Position numbers and translations under genes: made by a program | Assembly: GCA_965554225.1 (NCBI GenBank) | Contig: CBEVZC010000074.1 | Coordinates: 1 to 14,748, forward strand | Origin: BMS3ABIN04 sp965554225 | Lineage (GTDB): Bacteria; Bacteroidota; Ignavibacteria; Ignavibacteriales; Melioribacteraceae | DNA length: 14,748 bases | Direction of reading: 5' to 3' | Shown: positions 1-7,081 of the stretch, one piece after another | Layout of the letters: each line of letters begins with the position of its first letter | Numbering within the stretch: position 1 is the first letter of the stretch | Notes under the pieces: generated by a model | The model's database searches: none | What the model was told of the DNA's origin: nothing | Seen by the model: the letters and a program-made list of their open reading frames with translations, nothing else

Positions 1-426
1 TCTGTCCAATTTAATTTGTATTCCAATATTACTTATTTATTTTGGACAGCAGTGACTTTTTTACTTAAAATAAATAAATACGATTTTTTACTTCAGGCTA
101 ACTTTTTAGTTTTAACATATTTTATTTCCATGTTTGTAGCTGTTTTGCTATCACTTAATTTCCCTAAAACAGTAGGATTTTACGCATTGATGGGAACGAA
201 TGCTCCGATGATAACGGTTATAATCAGTATAATAATTTCATTTGGTTTTTGGGGCTTGGATTATGTATTGCTTGCAAAAATTACAAATATTGCCGTAATC
301 CTTACTATCATACTTTGTATTTTTGTCGTAAATCTATTGGCAGTTTATTTTAAAAATGATGTAGTTGACATTTTTAATAAAGTTTTGATTAAACAAAAAG
401 AAAAAATAATTGATAAAATAGTATGA
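1..426 (+). CDS. ABC transporter permease subunit, C-terminal part (5' end outside window)
   Basis: The reading frame is open from base 1, so the gene is cut by the window edge and its true start is not visible. The visible 141 residues are strongly hydrophobic. I see three clear membrane segments (around FLVLTYFISMFVAVLLSL, ITVIISIIISFGFWGL and IAVILTIILCIFVVNLLAVYF), and part of another near the left edge. A Lys/Ile-rich cytoplasmic tail (KQKEKIIDKIV) follows. The stop overlaps the start of an ABC ATPase (ATGA, 423-426), so the two are translationally coupled. The natural reading is the integral-membrane subunit of an ABC-2-like exporter, since no substrate-binding protein is seen. The substrate is unknown. 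The permease assignment rests mainly on hydrophobicity and the neighbour, not on a family signature. Confidence 0.72.
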   Translation, partial: SVQFNLYSNITYLFWTAVTFLLKINKYDFLLQANFLVLTYFISMFVAVLLSLNFPKTVGFYALMGTNAPMITVIISIIISFGFWGLDYVLLAKITNIAVILTIILCIFVVNLLAVYFKNDVVDIFNKVLIKQKEKIIDKIV

Positions 427-1202
427 ATGCACTAACCATAAATTCGCTGCAAAAAAGATTCGGCGATCAATCCGTTCTTGAAAATATTAGTCTTACGGTT
501 GAACAAGGAAAAATATTCGGACTGATTGGTCCTAACGGGGCAGGTAAAACAACTACAATTAACTGTATTGCAAACCTCCTTAACTTTGATTCAGGAAAAA
601 TTGAAGTTTTCGGTAAGGAGTTAATTGGCAACGGAATTGAAATAAAGAAAAATCTCGGTATCCTATTTGAAAATACCGAGAGCCTGTTCGAATACTTAAA
701 CGGAGAGGAACAGCTCCAATTTGTTGGTGAAATTTACGGTTTAGACAAAACAACTATTGAAGCAAGGAGTGATGAACTGTTAGAATACTTCGATTTGGAA
801 ATATTCAGGTGGAAATCAATTTCGGAATATTCAAAGGGAATGAAAAAAAAATTAGCGCTTGCATCCATACTGCTTTATAATCCAGATTTAGTTATTCTTG
901 ATGAACCCTTCGATGGTTTAGATGCTGCTACAGTTGTGAAAGTTAAAAATATAATTGAATTATTGAAGAAAAGCGGTAAAACAATTTTAATTACTTCTCA
1001 TATTTTATCGTATATCGAAAATATTACAGACGAAGTAGCAATAATTAATAGAGGAAAAATTATTTTTCAATCTCCGACAAAAGATATTAGAAATAAATTA
1101 AAGAATGAATTGACTAATGAAAATTATAAATCTCTTGAAGAAGTTTTTCTTGAATTAACTACAGAAAGAGATACAAAGGAGCAAGCTCTTTCCTGGCTTT
1201 AA
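423..1202 (+). CDS. ABC transporter ATP-binding protein (ABC-2/CcmA-type exporter ATPase)
   Basis: This 259-residue single nucleotide-binding domain should power the membrane subunit encoded just upstream. Walker A is GPNGAGKTT at residues 36-44 and Walker B is LVILDEP at 156-162. The D-loop is GLD (165-167) and the switch His lies in TSH (H193). The signature loop is YSKGM (136-140) rather than LSGGQ, a common variant in ABC-2-type drug or lipid exporters. The Q-loop region reads LFENTE (81-86) with no obvious Gln, which is also tolerated in this subfamily. The extra ~40 C-terminal residues (KSLEEVFLELT) match the usual tail of the CcmA-like family. The start overlaps the permease stop. The substrate cannot be read from the sequence. 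Confidence 0.93.
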   Translation: MNALTINSLQKRFGDQSVLENISLTVEQGKIFGLIGPNGAGKTTTINCIANLLNFDSGKIEVFGKELIGNGIEIKKNLGILFENTESLFEYLNGEEQLQFVGEIYGLDKTTIEARSDELLEYFDLEIFRWKSISEYSKGMKKKLALASILLYNPDLVILDEPFDGLDAATVVKVKNIIELLKKSGKTILITSHILSYIENITDEVAIINRGKIIFQSPTKDIRNKLKNELTNENYKSLEEVFLELTTERDTKEQALSWL

Positions 1203-1203
1203 T

Positions 1204-2262
1204 ATGATGTCGGTGTTGAATCAAATAATGGTATACGGAGCAAACGGTTATACGGCTCAATTAATCATAAAAGATTTATTGAAGCTGAATGTTAAACCTG
1301 TTTTAGCTGGTAGAAATAAAAATTATATTGAAGAAGTAGCTAATCAATTTAATTGTCAGCATCGTATATTTTCAGTTGACGATGAAAGTAAAATCTTAGA
1401 AAACTTAAGCGGTATAAATACTTTGTTAAATTGTGCCGGACCGTTTAAGTATACGGCGAAAAAGCTGATTGATGCATGTTTGTCTACAAAAATAAATTAT
1501 CTTGATATTGAGGGTGAAATTGATGTACTTGAATCTATTAGGTTATATGATGAAAAAGCGAAAGGAAAGGGAATTGTAATATTACCGAGTGTTGGTTTTG
1601 ATGTAGTTCCTACCGATATTTTGGCAAAAAAGCTTAGTGAAAAAATGCCGGATGCTACTTCATTAAAAATAGGTTTAAAGAATGAAAAGGGAGGAGTATC
1701 AAGAGGAACGTGGTTAACGACTTTTGAGATGCTTGGAGTACCCGGGAAAATTAGGAAAGACGGGCAAATCATAGATTCGATAATAGGAGAAAAAACATTC
1801 TCCATAAAACAAAACGGATTTAAATTTTACGGCATTTCCATTCCTTGGGCTGATGTTTACTCGGCTTATTATTCTACCGGAATACCGAATGTTGGAGTTT
1901 ATATGTATTTCCCTCCGGCATTAAGTTTTTTAAGAGGTTTGTCTAAGTTATTGCAAAAAATATTTTCGAACCAAAGTATTAAAAAAACGTTTAGTAATAT
2001 TGTTATTAGAAGTAAATTTGGTCCTAACAAAAAAGAGAGGGAAAAATCCACGTCTATCATTATTGAAAAATTAAGTAATGATAAAGGGGATTCGATTACC
2101 GAAGCATACAGATTTATTGACGGCTATTGTTTAACGGCATCGAGCGCATCGAATATTACGATTAGAGTAAATAACGGAGAAGTTGAGCCCGGAGTAAAGA
2201 CTCCTTCCTTGGCAGTCGGAAGTGACTTTATAAAACAGTACATTGTTGAAAGAATACTTTGA
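1204..2262 (+). CDS. Saccharopine dehydrogenase-like NAD(P)-binding oxidoreductase
   Basis: This 352-residue protein has an N-terminal Rossmann fold with a GANGYTA nucleotide-binding motif (12-18) and AGR at 35-37. Further family motifs are LNCAGPF (75-81), YLDIEGE (99-105) and GFDVVPTD (131-138). The C-terminal PGVKTPSLAVGSDFI stretch (329-343) is also typical. This is the architecture of the saccharopine-dehydrogenase-like / trans-acting enoyl reductase group, whose members act on varied acyl or polyketide substrates. True lysine-pathway activity is not implied. It begins 1 bp after the ABC ATPase stop, so it probably belongs to the same transcript and may modify a lipid-like substrate handled by the exporter; that link is inference. 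Met1, Met2 (1207) or Met9 (1228) could each be the start. No ribosome binding site separates them. Confidence 0.85.
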   Translation: MMSVLNQIMVYGANGYTAQLIIKDLLKLNVKPVLAGRNKNYIEEVANQFNCQHRIFSVDDESKILENLSGINTLLNCAGPFKYTAKKLIDACLSTKINYLDIEGEIDVLESIRLYDEKAKGKGIVILPSVGFDVVPTDILAKKLSEKMPDATSLKIGLKNEKGGVSRGTWLTTFEMLGVPGKIRKDGQIIDSIIGEKTFSIKQNGFKFYGISIPWADVYSAYYSTGIPNVGVYMYFPPALSFLRGLSKLLQKIFSNQSIKKTFSNIVIRSKFGPNKKEREKSTSIIIEKLSNDKGDSITEAYRFIDGYCLTASSASNITIRVNNGEVEPGVKTPSLAVGSDFIKQYIVERIL

Positions 2263-2288
2263 TAACCAATCAATTTTTATAATTCAAA

Positions 2289-3026
2289 TTAATATTTTTT
2301 TATTACAGCAAGTATTTCCGGCAATATTTCGCCGGATTTTCCAATCAACGAATAATCGACAAAATGGGAAATTTCGGTCGGCTCAATATTTATTTCAACT
2401 AAATAAGCTCCGTCTTCTTTTGCTAAACGAGGAATAGAAGCTGCGGGATAAATAATAGCCGATGTCCCTATTACAAAACAAATATCACTATTCTTTGCTT
2501 TAAATTCAGCAACTGAAAAAATACTTTGCGGTATTGACTCACCGAACCATACAATATCGGGTCTGATTAAACCTCCGCACTTTTTGCATCTTGGAGCCTT
2601 GCCGGAAATTTCTAATTCACTTGTGTTGTATATGGCTTCACAATCGATGCAATAATTTCTTTCTATATTACCATGAAGTTCGTAAACATTTTTACTTCCG
2701 GCTCGGTTATGTAAATTATCAACATTTTGTGTTATAACCGAAACATCCTCAAAATATTTTTCCATTTCTACTATTGCCAAATGTCCGGGATTCGGATTAG
2801 CTTTTTCAACAATTTTTCGCCGGTATTGATACCATTCCCAAACTAAATCCGGGTTACGTATAAATGCATCAAAATTGGCAAGTTCTTGAGGTTTGAATTT
2901 TTTCCAAAGTCCCTCTTTCCCCCGGAATGTGGGAACTCCGCTTTCGGCGGATATCCCGGCGCCGGTGAAAAACACAACTGACTTTGCAGTTTTTAATCTG
3001 TCGATAAAGTCCTGATTAAACTTCAT
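2289..3026 (-). CDS. cobB: NAD-dependent protein deacylase, class III sirtuin (CobB/SIRT5-like)
   Basis: This 245-residue sirtuin removes acyl groups from protein lysines, consuming NAD+ and yielding nicotinamide and O-acyl-ADP-ribose. Visible motifs are GAGISAESG (22-30), TQNVDNLH (99-106), catalytic His in ELHGN (H118), and RPDIVWFGE (155-163). The zinc site is C126-x2-C129 and C147-x2-C150. The substrate loop contains Y66-Q-Y-R69. This is the Tyr/Arg pair that in SIRT5 and E. coli CobB binds the carboxylate of succinyl- or malonyl-lysine, so negatively charged acyl groups are the likely preferred substrates. The length is normal for a bacterial sirtuin. It starts 4 bp after the stop of the TPR protein gene and is probably co-transcribed with it. 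The 3' end faces the oxidoreductase gene across 26 bp. Confidence 0.95.
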   Translation of the reverse strand: MKFNQDFIDRLKTAKSVVFFTGAGISAESGVPTFRGKEGLWKKFKPQELANFDAFIRNPDLVWEWYQYRRKIVEKANPNPGHLAIVEMEKYFEDVSVITQNVDNLHNRAGSKNVYELHGNIERNYCIDCEAIYNTSELEISGKAPRCKKCGGLIRPDIVWFGESIPQSIFSVAEFKAKNSDICFVIGTSAIIYPAASIPRLAKEDGAYLVEINIEPTEISHFVDYSLIGKSGEILPEILAVIKKY

Positions 3027-3030
3027 TAAA

Positions 3031-3807
3031 CTATTCGTCTTTTATCTCGTTTAAAAGTTCTTTAGCTTCAGCCAAACGGATGTGGTCATCTTCATCTTTT
3101 TTAGGACTAACAAGAGCTTTGTTCAACATTTCTCTCGCTTTTTCGTATTCATCTTCTCTAATTAATGCTTTTGCATAATCTAAGTAATACATAATAAAGT
3201 TAGGTCTCAGTTTAATTGCTTTATCATATTCTGCTAAAGCCGTATCAATATCTGCCCAACCCAAACCGAGTACTGCTCTTGCCGGCGCCCATTTTTCACT
3301 TACTTTAGCATGTGTTCGGGCTAAAACATAATGTGCAAGACTTTGATATATTTTACCGCCGTTATCTAATTTAATTGCCTTTTCACAATCATCGCGAACT
3401 GCATCTACAATGCTTCCCACACTAAAAACACCCTTAAATAATGCTATACGTCCATTTGCTATTCCTCTTCGAACATAAGGAATAGCTTCGCCCGGAGCAA
3501 GTTTAACAGCTTTGTCCGCATAATCAAAAGCCATTTTATAATCTTTTAACTGTTCGTCTTCGAAGTCTTCAATATCCTTACTTATGTGTTCACCTATATC
3601 TACATAAGCTCTACTGATTCTCCAGTATACTTCCCAGTTTTCAGGAAATAGTTTATCTGCTTGCTGGTAAACTTCTAAAGCTTTTTCGTCGTTAAACTTT
3701 TCGACAAGTGAATCTCCTTTGGATAATAAAGAGTTAAGGGATTGAGCATAATTACTGGAAATAAAAAGTGTTAGTAAAAGAAAAAAGGTAATTTTCTTAA
3801 TAAACAT
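3031..3807 (-). CDS. Secreted TPR protein resembling the RMDN (regulator of microtubule dynamics) family
   Basis: This 258-residue protein has a signal peptide (MFIKK, hydrophobic core, cleavage likely after NYA at 21), so it is probably periplasmic. The rest is helical TPR-like repeats. One unit covers about 33-69 (ALEVYQQADKLFPENWEVY). Another covers about 90-118 (DYADKAVKLAPGEAIPYVRRG). A C-terminal pair lies at about 186-252 (ALAEYDKAIKLRPNFIMYY, then a helix ending LAEAKELLNE). The HYVLARTHAKVSEKW segment (159-173) and the spacing to the final repeats recall eukaryotic RMDN1-3 (FAM82) proteins and their bacterial homologues, from memory of the family. TPR folds bind partner proteins; no enzymatic residues are seen. 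It is placed between YhaM (41 bp upstream) and the sirtuin (4 bp downstream). A weak TAGG lies 8 nt before the ATG. Confidence 0.8.
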   Translation of the reverse strand: MFIKKITFFLLLTLFISSNYAQSLNSLLSKGDSLVEKFNDEKALEVYQQADKLFPENWEVYWRISRAYVDIGEHISKDIEDFEDEQLKDYKMAFDYADKAVKLAPGEAIPYVRRGIANGRIALFKGVFSVGSIVDAVRDDCEKAIKLDNGGKIYQSLAHYVLARTHAKVSEKWAPARAVLGLGWADIDTALAEYDKAIKLRPNFIMYYLDYAKALIREDEYEKAREMLNKALVSPKKDEDDHIRLAEAKELLNEIKDE

Positions 3808-3848
3808 TTTGTTTGCCTATTTATTAATGAAATAATGTGATTAACAAT

Positions 3849-4841
3849 TTAATCAAATAATGTGTTTTTTATTTCATTATTCGAATTATCATTCCTTTTG
3901 GTATATAATGCTGTTCCGGCTAATTGGAGAAATCTTGTCCAGTTTCCCTCTTTATTTTGTTCTGAGTGGATTGCTAATTTATAGGCATTAGTTTTAGCGC
4001 TTAATTCATCTGCATGATATAACACTATTGCTTCTAATGTTTTGGGCTCTACCGGCGAAGCATATTCAAGTTTGCCCTGATGACTAAGTATTAGATGAAG
4101 TAACTGGGTCTTTAAATTTTTAGGGAAATCACTGATATTATTTATCGTTTCATCAATTTTAAGTGCTGCAATTACTATATGACCTAATAATTTCCCTTCA
4201 TCCGTATAATCGAAATTTGTTTCATATGTAAGTTCTTCCGTTTTACCGAAATCGTGTAGTAAAGCTCCTGTTACAAGCAAATCTCTATTAAGATCAGCGT
4301 GTATATCGCACATAAGATCACAGATTTTAACAATCTCTAAAGTATGTTCGAGCAAACCGTGTAAATAAGAATGATGCCAAGATTTGCCCGCCGGTACACT
4401 TATGTATTTCTCAAAAGTATTTCCGCTGAGGAGTTTATTTAGTAAAGATTTAAGATATTCATTCCGGATTGCATCGATTCGATCCTTCAATTCTGCTACC
4501 ATAACATTTAATGGGCGCGACGATTTAGGGAGAAAGTCTTCGTGACTAACGTTATCGGAAGCTTGTGATAAACGAATTTTGATAATTCTAATTTGTGGCT
4601 GATTGTTAAATTCTTCCAAAATCCCTTTAATCTTTACAATGCTTCCTTCTTTTGCGGAGCTTGCCAGGGTATCAAAATCGTCCCACATTTTTGCAGAAAC
4701 TATCATCGATTTATCTCGAAGTTCAAGGTTTAAATATTCTTTATTATTTCTGGTTGTCTTAAGTTCAACCTTATTTAATAATAAAAAATGATTTATCTCA
4801 TCACCGGTTTTTAATTCATTTAGTTCTTTCTGTTCTATCAT
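3849..4841 (-). CDS. yhaM: YhaM-family 3'-5' exoribonuclease (OB-fold + HD domain)
   Basis: This 330-residue protein has an N-terminal OB-fold nucleic-acid-binding domain (about 12-95, with YLNLELRDKSMIVSAKMW typical of tRNA_anti/OB folds). A metal-dependent HD hydrolase domain follows (about 150-315). Metal ligands visible are H166 (LLEHT), the paired H196-D197 in LLHDFGK, H221 (LGHI), H254 (LSHQG) and probably D278 (YHADEL). This is the domain order of Bacillus YhaM, a 3'-5' exonuclease that trims RNA (and single-stranded DNA). YhaM is normally about 310-330 residues, so the gene looks full length. It lies 23 bp after the NusG-like gene and is probably in one transcript with it. I see no ribosome binding site before the ATG. 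Confidence 0.9.
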   Translation of the reverse strand: MIEQKELNELKTGDEINHFLLLNKVELKTTRNNKEYLNLELRDKSMIVSAKMWDDFDTLASSAKEGSIVKIKGILEEFNNQPQIRIIKIRLSQASDNVSHEDFLPKSSRPLNVMVAELKDRIDAIRNEYLKSLLNKLLSGNTFEKYISVPAGKSWHHSYLHGLLEHTLEIVKICDLMCDIHADLNRDLLVTGALLHDFGKTEELTYETNFDYTDEGKLLGHIVIAALKIDETINNISDFPKNLKTQLLHLILSHQGKLEYASPVEPKTLEAIVLYHADELSAKTNAYKLAIHSEQNKEGNWTRFLQLAGTALYTKRNDNSNNEIKNTLFD

Positions 4842-4864
4842 TTTTATTTATTTAAAATTATTTG

Positions 4865-5386
4865 TTAAATTTTCTTTACCAAACTGTCCCTTGGAATTTG
4901 TACTACAACTGACCTTCTTAATAAATCGATAGTAATTGCCAACATTCTTTCACTATTAACGGTTTCATATACAACGCCTTCAATATCTTTAAAAGGGCCG
5001 GAGATAATTTTAACCGGAACGCCAATTTTTAATTGATCAGTAACGGTTACATCTGAAGATTTTTCCAGCATCTTTCTTAAATTTTGAATTTGCCAATCCG
5101 GTACAATTGCCGGTTTACCGCTAAAGAAAATTGTCCTTACAATTGCATACTGTTCCAATGCAATTAATCTTTCTCTCTCGTTGGCGTATACAAATATATA
5201 ACTTTTGAGAAGAGGTTCCTTTACTTTTTTCTTTCTATCGCTCCATTGTTTTATTCTTACAACGGTGGGTAAATAGAATTCAATTCCGTTTGCTTTCAAT
5301 TGCTCCTCGGCTTTGAATTCTTGCCGAGGTTTAGTATAAAGCGCATACCAATGTCTTATAGTAGTATCAACTGTATTTGGCTGCAT
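4865..5386 (-). CDS. UpxY/RfaH-type NusG paralogue (transcription antiterminator)
   Basis: This 173-residue protein has an NGN domain (about 12-107: HWYALYTKPRQEFKAEEQL, IEFYLPTV, LLKSYIFV, VRTIFFSGKPAIVPD) and a C-terminal KOW domain (about 119-170: VKIISGPFKDIEGVV). The spacing and the QWSDRKKKVKEPLL segment fit the specialised UpxY/LoaP-type paralogues rather than housekeeping NusG, which is normally next to secE and rplK; those are absent here. Such factors ride on RNA polymerase and let long operons be read through. They usually sit at the head of polysaccharide or natural-product operons, but no such genes follow; the next gene is YhaM. The ATG is fixed by AAGGA at 5394-5398, 7 nt upstream. 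It lies 45 bp downstream of the hybrid kinase gene. Confidence 0.9.
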   Translation of the reverse strand: MQPNTVDTTIRHWYALYTKPRQEFKAEEQLKANGIEFYLPTVVRIKQWSDRKKKVKEPLLKSYIFVYANERERLIALEQYAIVRTIFFSGKPAIVPDWQIQNLRKMLEKSSDVTVTDQLKIGVPVKIISGPFKDIEGVVYETVNSERMLAITIDLLRRSVVVQIPRDSLVKKI

Positions 5387-5393
5387 CAGTTCG

Positions 5394-5398
5394 TCCTT
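5394..5398 (-). promoter_or_regulatory. Ribosome binding site deciding the UpxY-like start
   Basis: AAGGA on the minus strand, 7 nt before the ATG at 5384-5386, supports that start. Several neighbours (YhaM, the hybrid kinase, the sirtuin) lack such a site, so Shine-Dalgarno use is mixed here. Confidence 0.65.
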
Positions 5399-5431
5399 AA
5401 AATTTCAAATAGGTTTACAGATTATTAAACT

Positions 5432-6931
5432 TTAATTTATAATGTTTTCAATAACGTTTTCGACGGTTGAATAATTTAACGGTTGAGCAAGAAAGTCTCT
5501 CACGCCTAAACCTATATATCTGTTTTTAATAGAATCTTCCAGGTCTTCCGCAGAAATTATAATTGGGATATTTTTATAACTTTCCTTTCTCTTAAGAGAT
5601 TCAACCAATTGCGTCCCGGTCATTAAAGGCATATGATGAGGTGAAATTATAAGAGCCGGTGTTTTTTCGGCAATTATGTTCATTGTTTCATAACCGTTTT
5701 GAGCGAAAATTATATCGAAATTACCGAATGAATCCTGAATTGCGGATGTATAAATTTGCCGGTTGTCCTCGTCGTTTTCAATAATCATTATTATATCATG
5801 AGCTTCAGGCAAAGTAATGTGAAATTCCGTTCCTTCATTTTCCTTTGAATAAAACCAAATCTGACCATGATGTTTTTCTATTATTTCTTTTACAAGTGCT
5901 AATCCTAGTCCGCTGCCTTTTTCTCCCATCGTACCATTAAGTGTAAACTTTTCGTCTATTCTAAACAGCTTGGACTGATTTTCTTCGGAAATGCCGAGTC
6001 CCTCATCTTTAATTATAATTTCAACGGTTTGTTTTTTAAATTTATTTGATTTAATAAATATGTTCTTGCCTGGATGTGTGAATTTTATGGCATTACTTAA
6101 CAAATTAGTTACGGCTTGATTAATTAATCTTTCGTCCGCATTAATAAAAATATTATTTGGAATATCTGTTTTTATTTCAATACTCTTGCGTATAGCAGCA
6201 CCGGTTAATACTGAAACACAATTGTTGATTATACTTTTAGTTTCTAATCTTCTCGGTTCAATTTTCATTGTTCCGGTCTGAAGTCTGGACCAATCTAACA
6301 AATAATTAATAAGTTGAAGCTGAGTTTGAGAAGCGTCGTTTATGTATTCTAAATATTCTCTTCGTTCGGCTTCCGGTAAATCAGGTTCGTTTAACAAAAT
6401 TTCAGAAAAGCCCAATAAACTTGTAAACGGTGCTCGCAAATCATGTGAAACTATTGAGATCAATTTATCTTTGGAATGATTTAATTCATCCATCTTTTGC
6501 AATAACGCCTGCATTTCATCAATCTTTTTTTTGCCCTCGGTAATATCGTTAATAAAACCTATAACATATTTAATTGAGCCGTTATTATTTCGAACAACTT
6601 TCGCAAATTCTTTTACCCAAACAATATCACCTGATTTCTTATTTAACTTGTACTCAATGCTATAACTGTCTTCAGTAATCCGTTCTTCCAGATCGAGCAG
6701 CTTGTCTTTAAACTTTCTAAGATCATCTTCATGAATACATGACAAATATTTGTTCTTCAGATTATTAATCTCATTCTGACTATATCCGGTAATTGTTAGT
6801 GCAGACTCTGAAAATTCATCTTCTTTGTCGCGTTCAAAATACCTAATGAATGTGAAAAAATTATCGGAAGAATTCAACAATGAAAATATTTCCTCGGAAA
6901 AACCGTTTGTATTTTGTAACTGATTATTCAT
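5432..6931 (-). CDS. PAS histidine kinase with C-terminal degenerate receiver (pseudo-receiver) domain
   Basis: This 499-residue kinase shows no membrane segment and is probably cytosolic. An N-terminal PAS domain (about 20-132, ending YVIGFINDITEGKK) is followed by a HisKA dimerisation domain with phospho-acceptor H163 in SHDLRAPF. The HATPase_c domain follows (about 265-376), with N-box NLLSNAIKF (276-284), DEGLGIS (309-315) and GSGLGLALVK (339-348). The last ~120 residues (378-499) have the length and strand pattern of a CheY-like receiver. There, the acidic pair reads E385-N386. The phospho-acceptor Asp is replaced by Pro (P431 in SPHHMP; codon CCT at 5639-5641 reverse). The conserved Lys is Gln (Q483 in LAQPL), while Ser460 keeps the Ser/Thr position. 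The kinase core looks active but the receiver should not be phosphorylatable. No cognate regulator is adjacent downstream; the NtrC-like gene lies 150 bp upstream. Confidence 0.92.
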   Translation of the reverse strand: MNNQLQNTNGFSEEIFSLLNSSDNFFTFIRYFERDKEDEFSESALTITGYSQNEINNLKNKYLSCIHEDDLRKFKDKLLDLEERITEDSYSIEYKLNKKSGDIVWVKEFAKVVRNNNGSIKYVIGFINDITEGKKKIDEMQALLQKMDELNHSKDKLISIVSHDLRAPFTSLLGFSEILLNEPDLPEAERREYLEYINDASQTQLQLINYLLDWSRLQTGTMKIEPRRLETKSIINNCVSVLTGAAIRKSIEIKTDIPNNIFINADERLINQAVTNLLSNAIKFTHPGKNIFIKSNKFKKQTVEIIIKDEGLGISEENQSKLFRIDEKFTLNGTMGEKGSGLGLALVKEIIEKHHGQIWFYSKENEGTEFHITLPEAHDIIMIIENDEDNRQIYTSAIQDSFGNFDIIFAQNGYETMNIIAEKTPALIISPHHMPLMTGTQLVESLKRKESYKNIPIIISAEDLEDSIKNRYIGLGVRDFLAQPLNYSTVENVIENIIN

Positions 6932-7081
6932 ATTATTATTTGTTTCACAGAGTGATTTGCTGAGATTTCAAAATATTAAGTTCATTCGAATTAATTTAAT
7001 TTATAATCAAATTTAAAACTTAAATATACTAAAGATAATCAAATTCAGTAAGATAGAATTTTACTTTGGAATTTATTTCTT

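Noticed and set aside
2263..2288. Terminator between the convergent oxidoreductase and sirtuin genes
   Set aside because: The 26-bp gap has T-rich runs but no stem that I can pair.
2243..2437. Small plus-strand open frame over the sirtuin 3' end
   Set aside because: It is antisense to well-conserved sirtuin sequence, has no family motif and has a low-complexity start; it is a shadow frame.
6932..7081. Possible promoter or terminator in the 150-bp gap before the pseudo-receiver kinase
   Set aside because: The gap is AT-rich, but I found no -35/-10 pair with good spacing, no Bacteroidetes-type TAnnTTTG match, no -24/-12 element and no GC-rich hairpin with a T tract.
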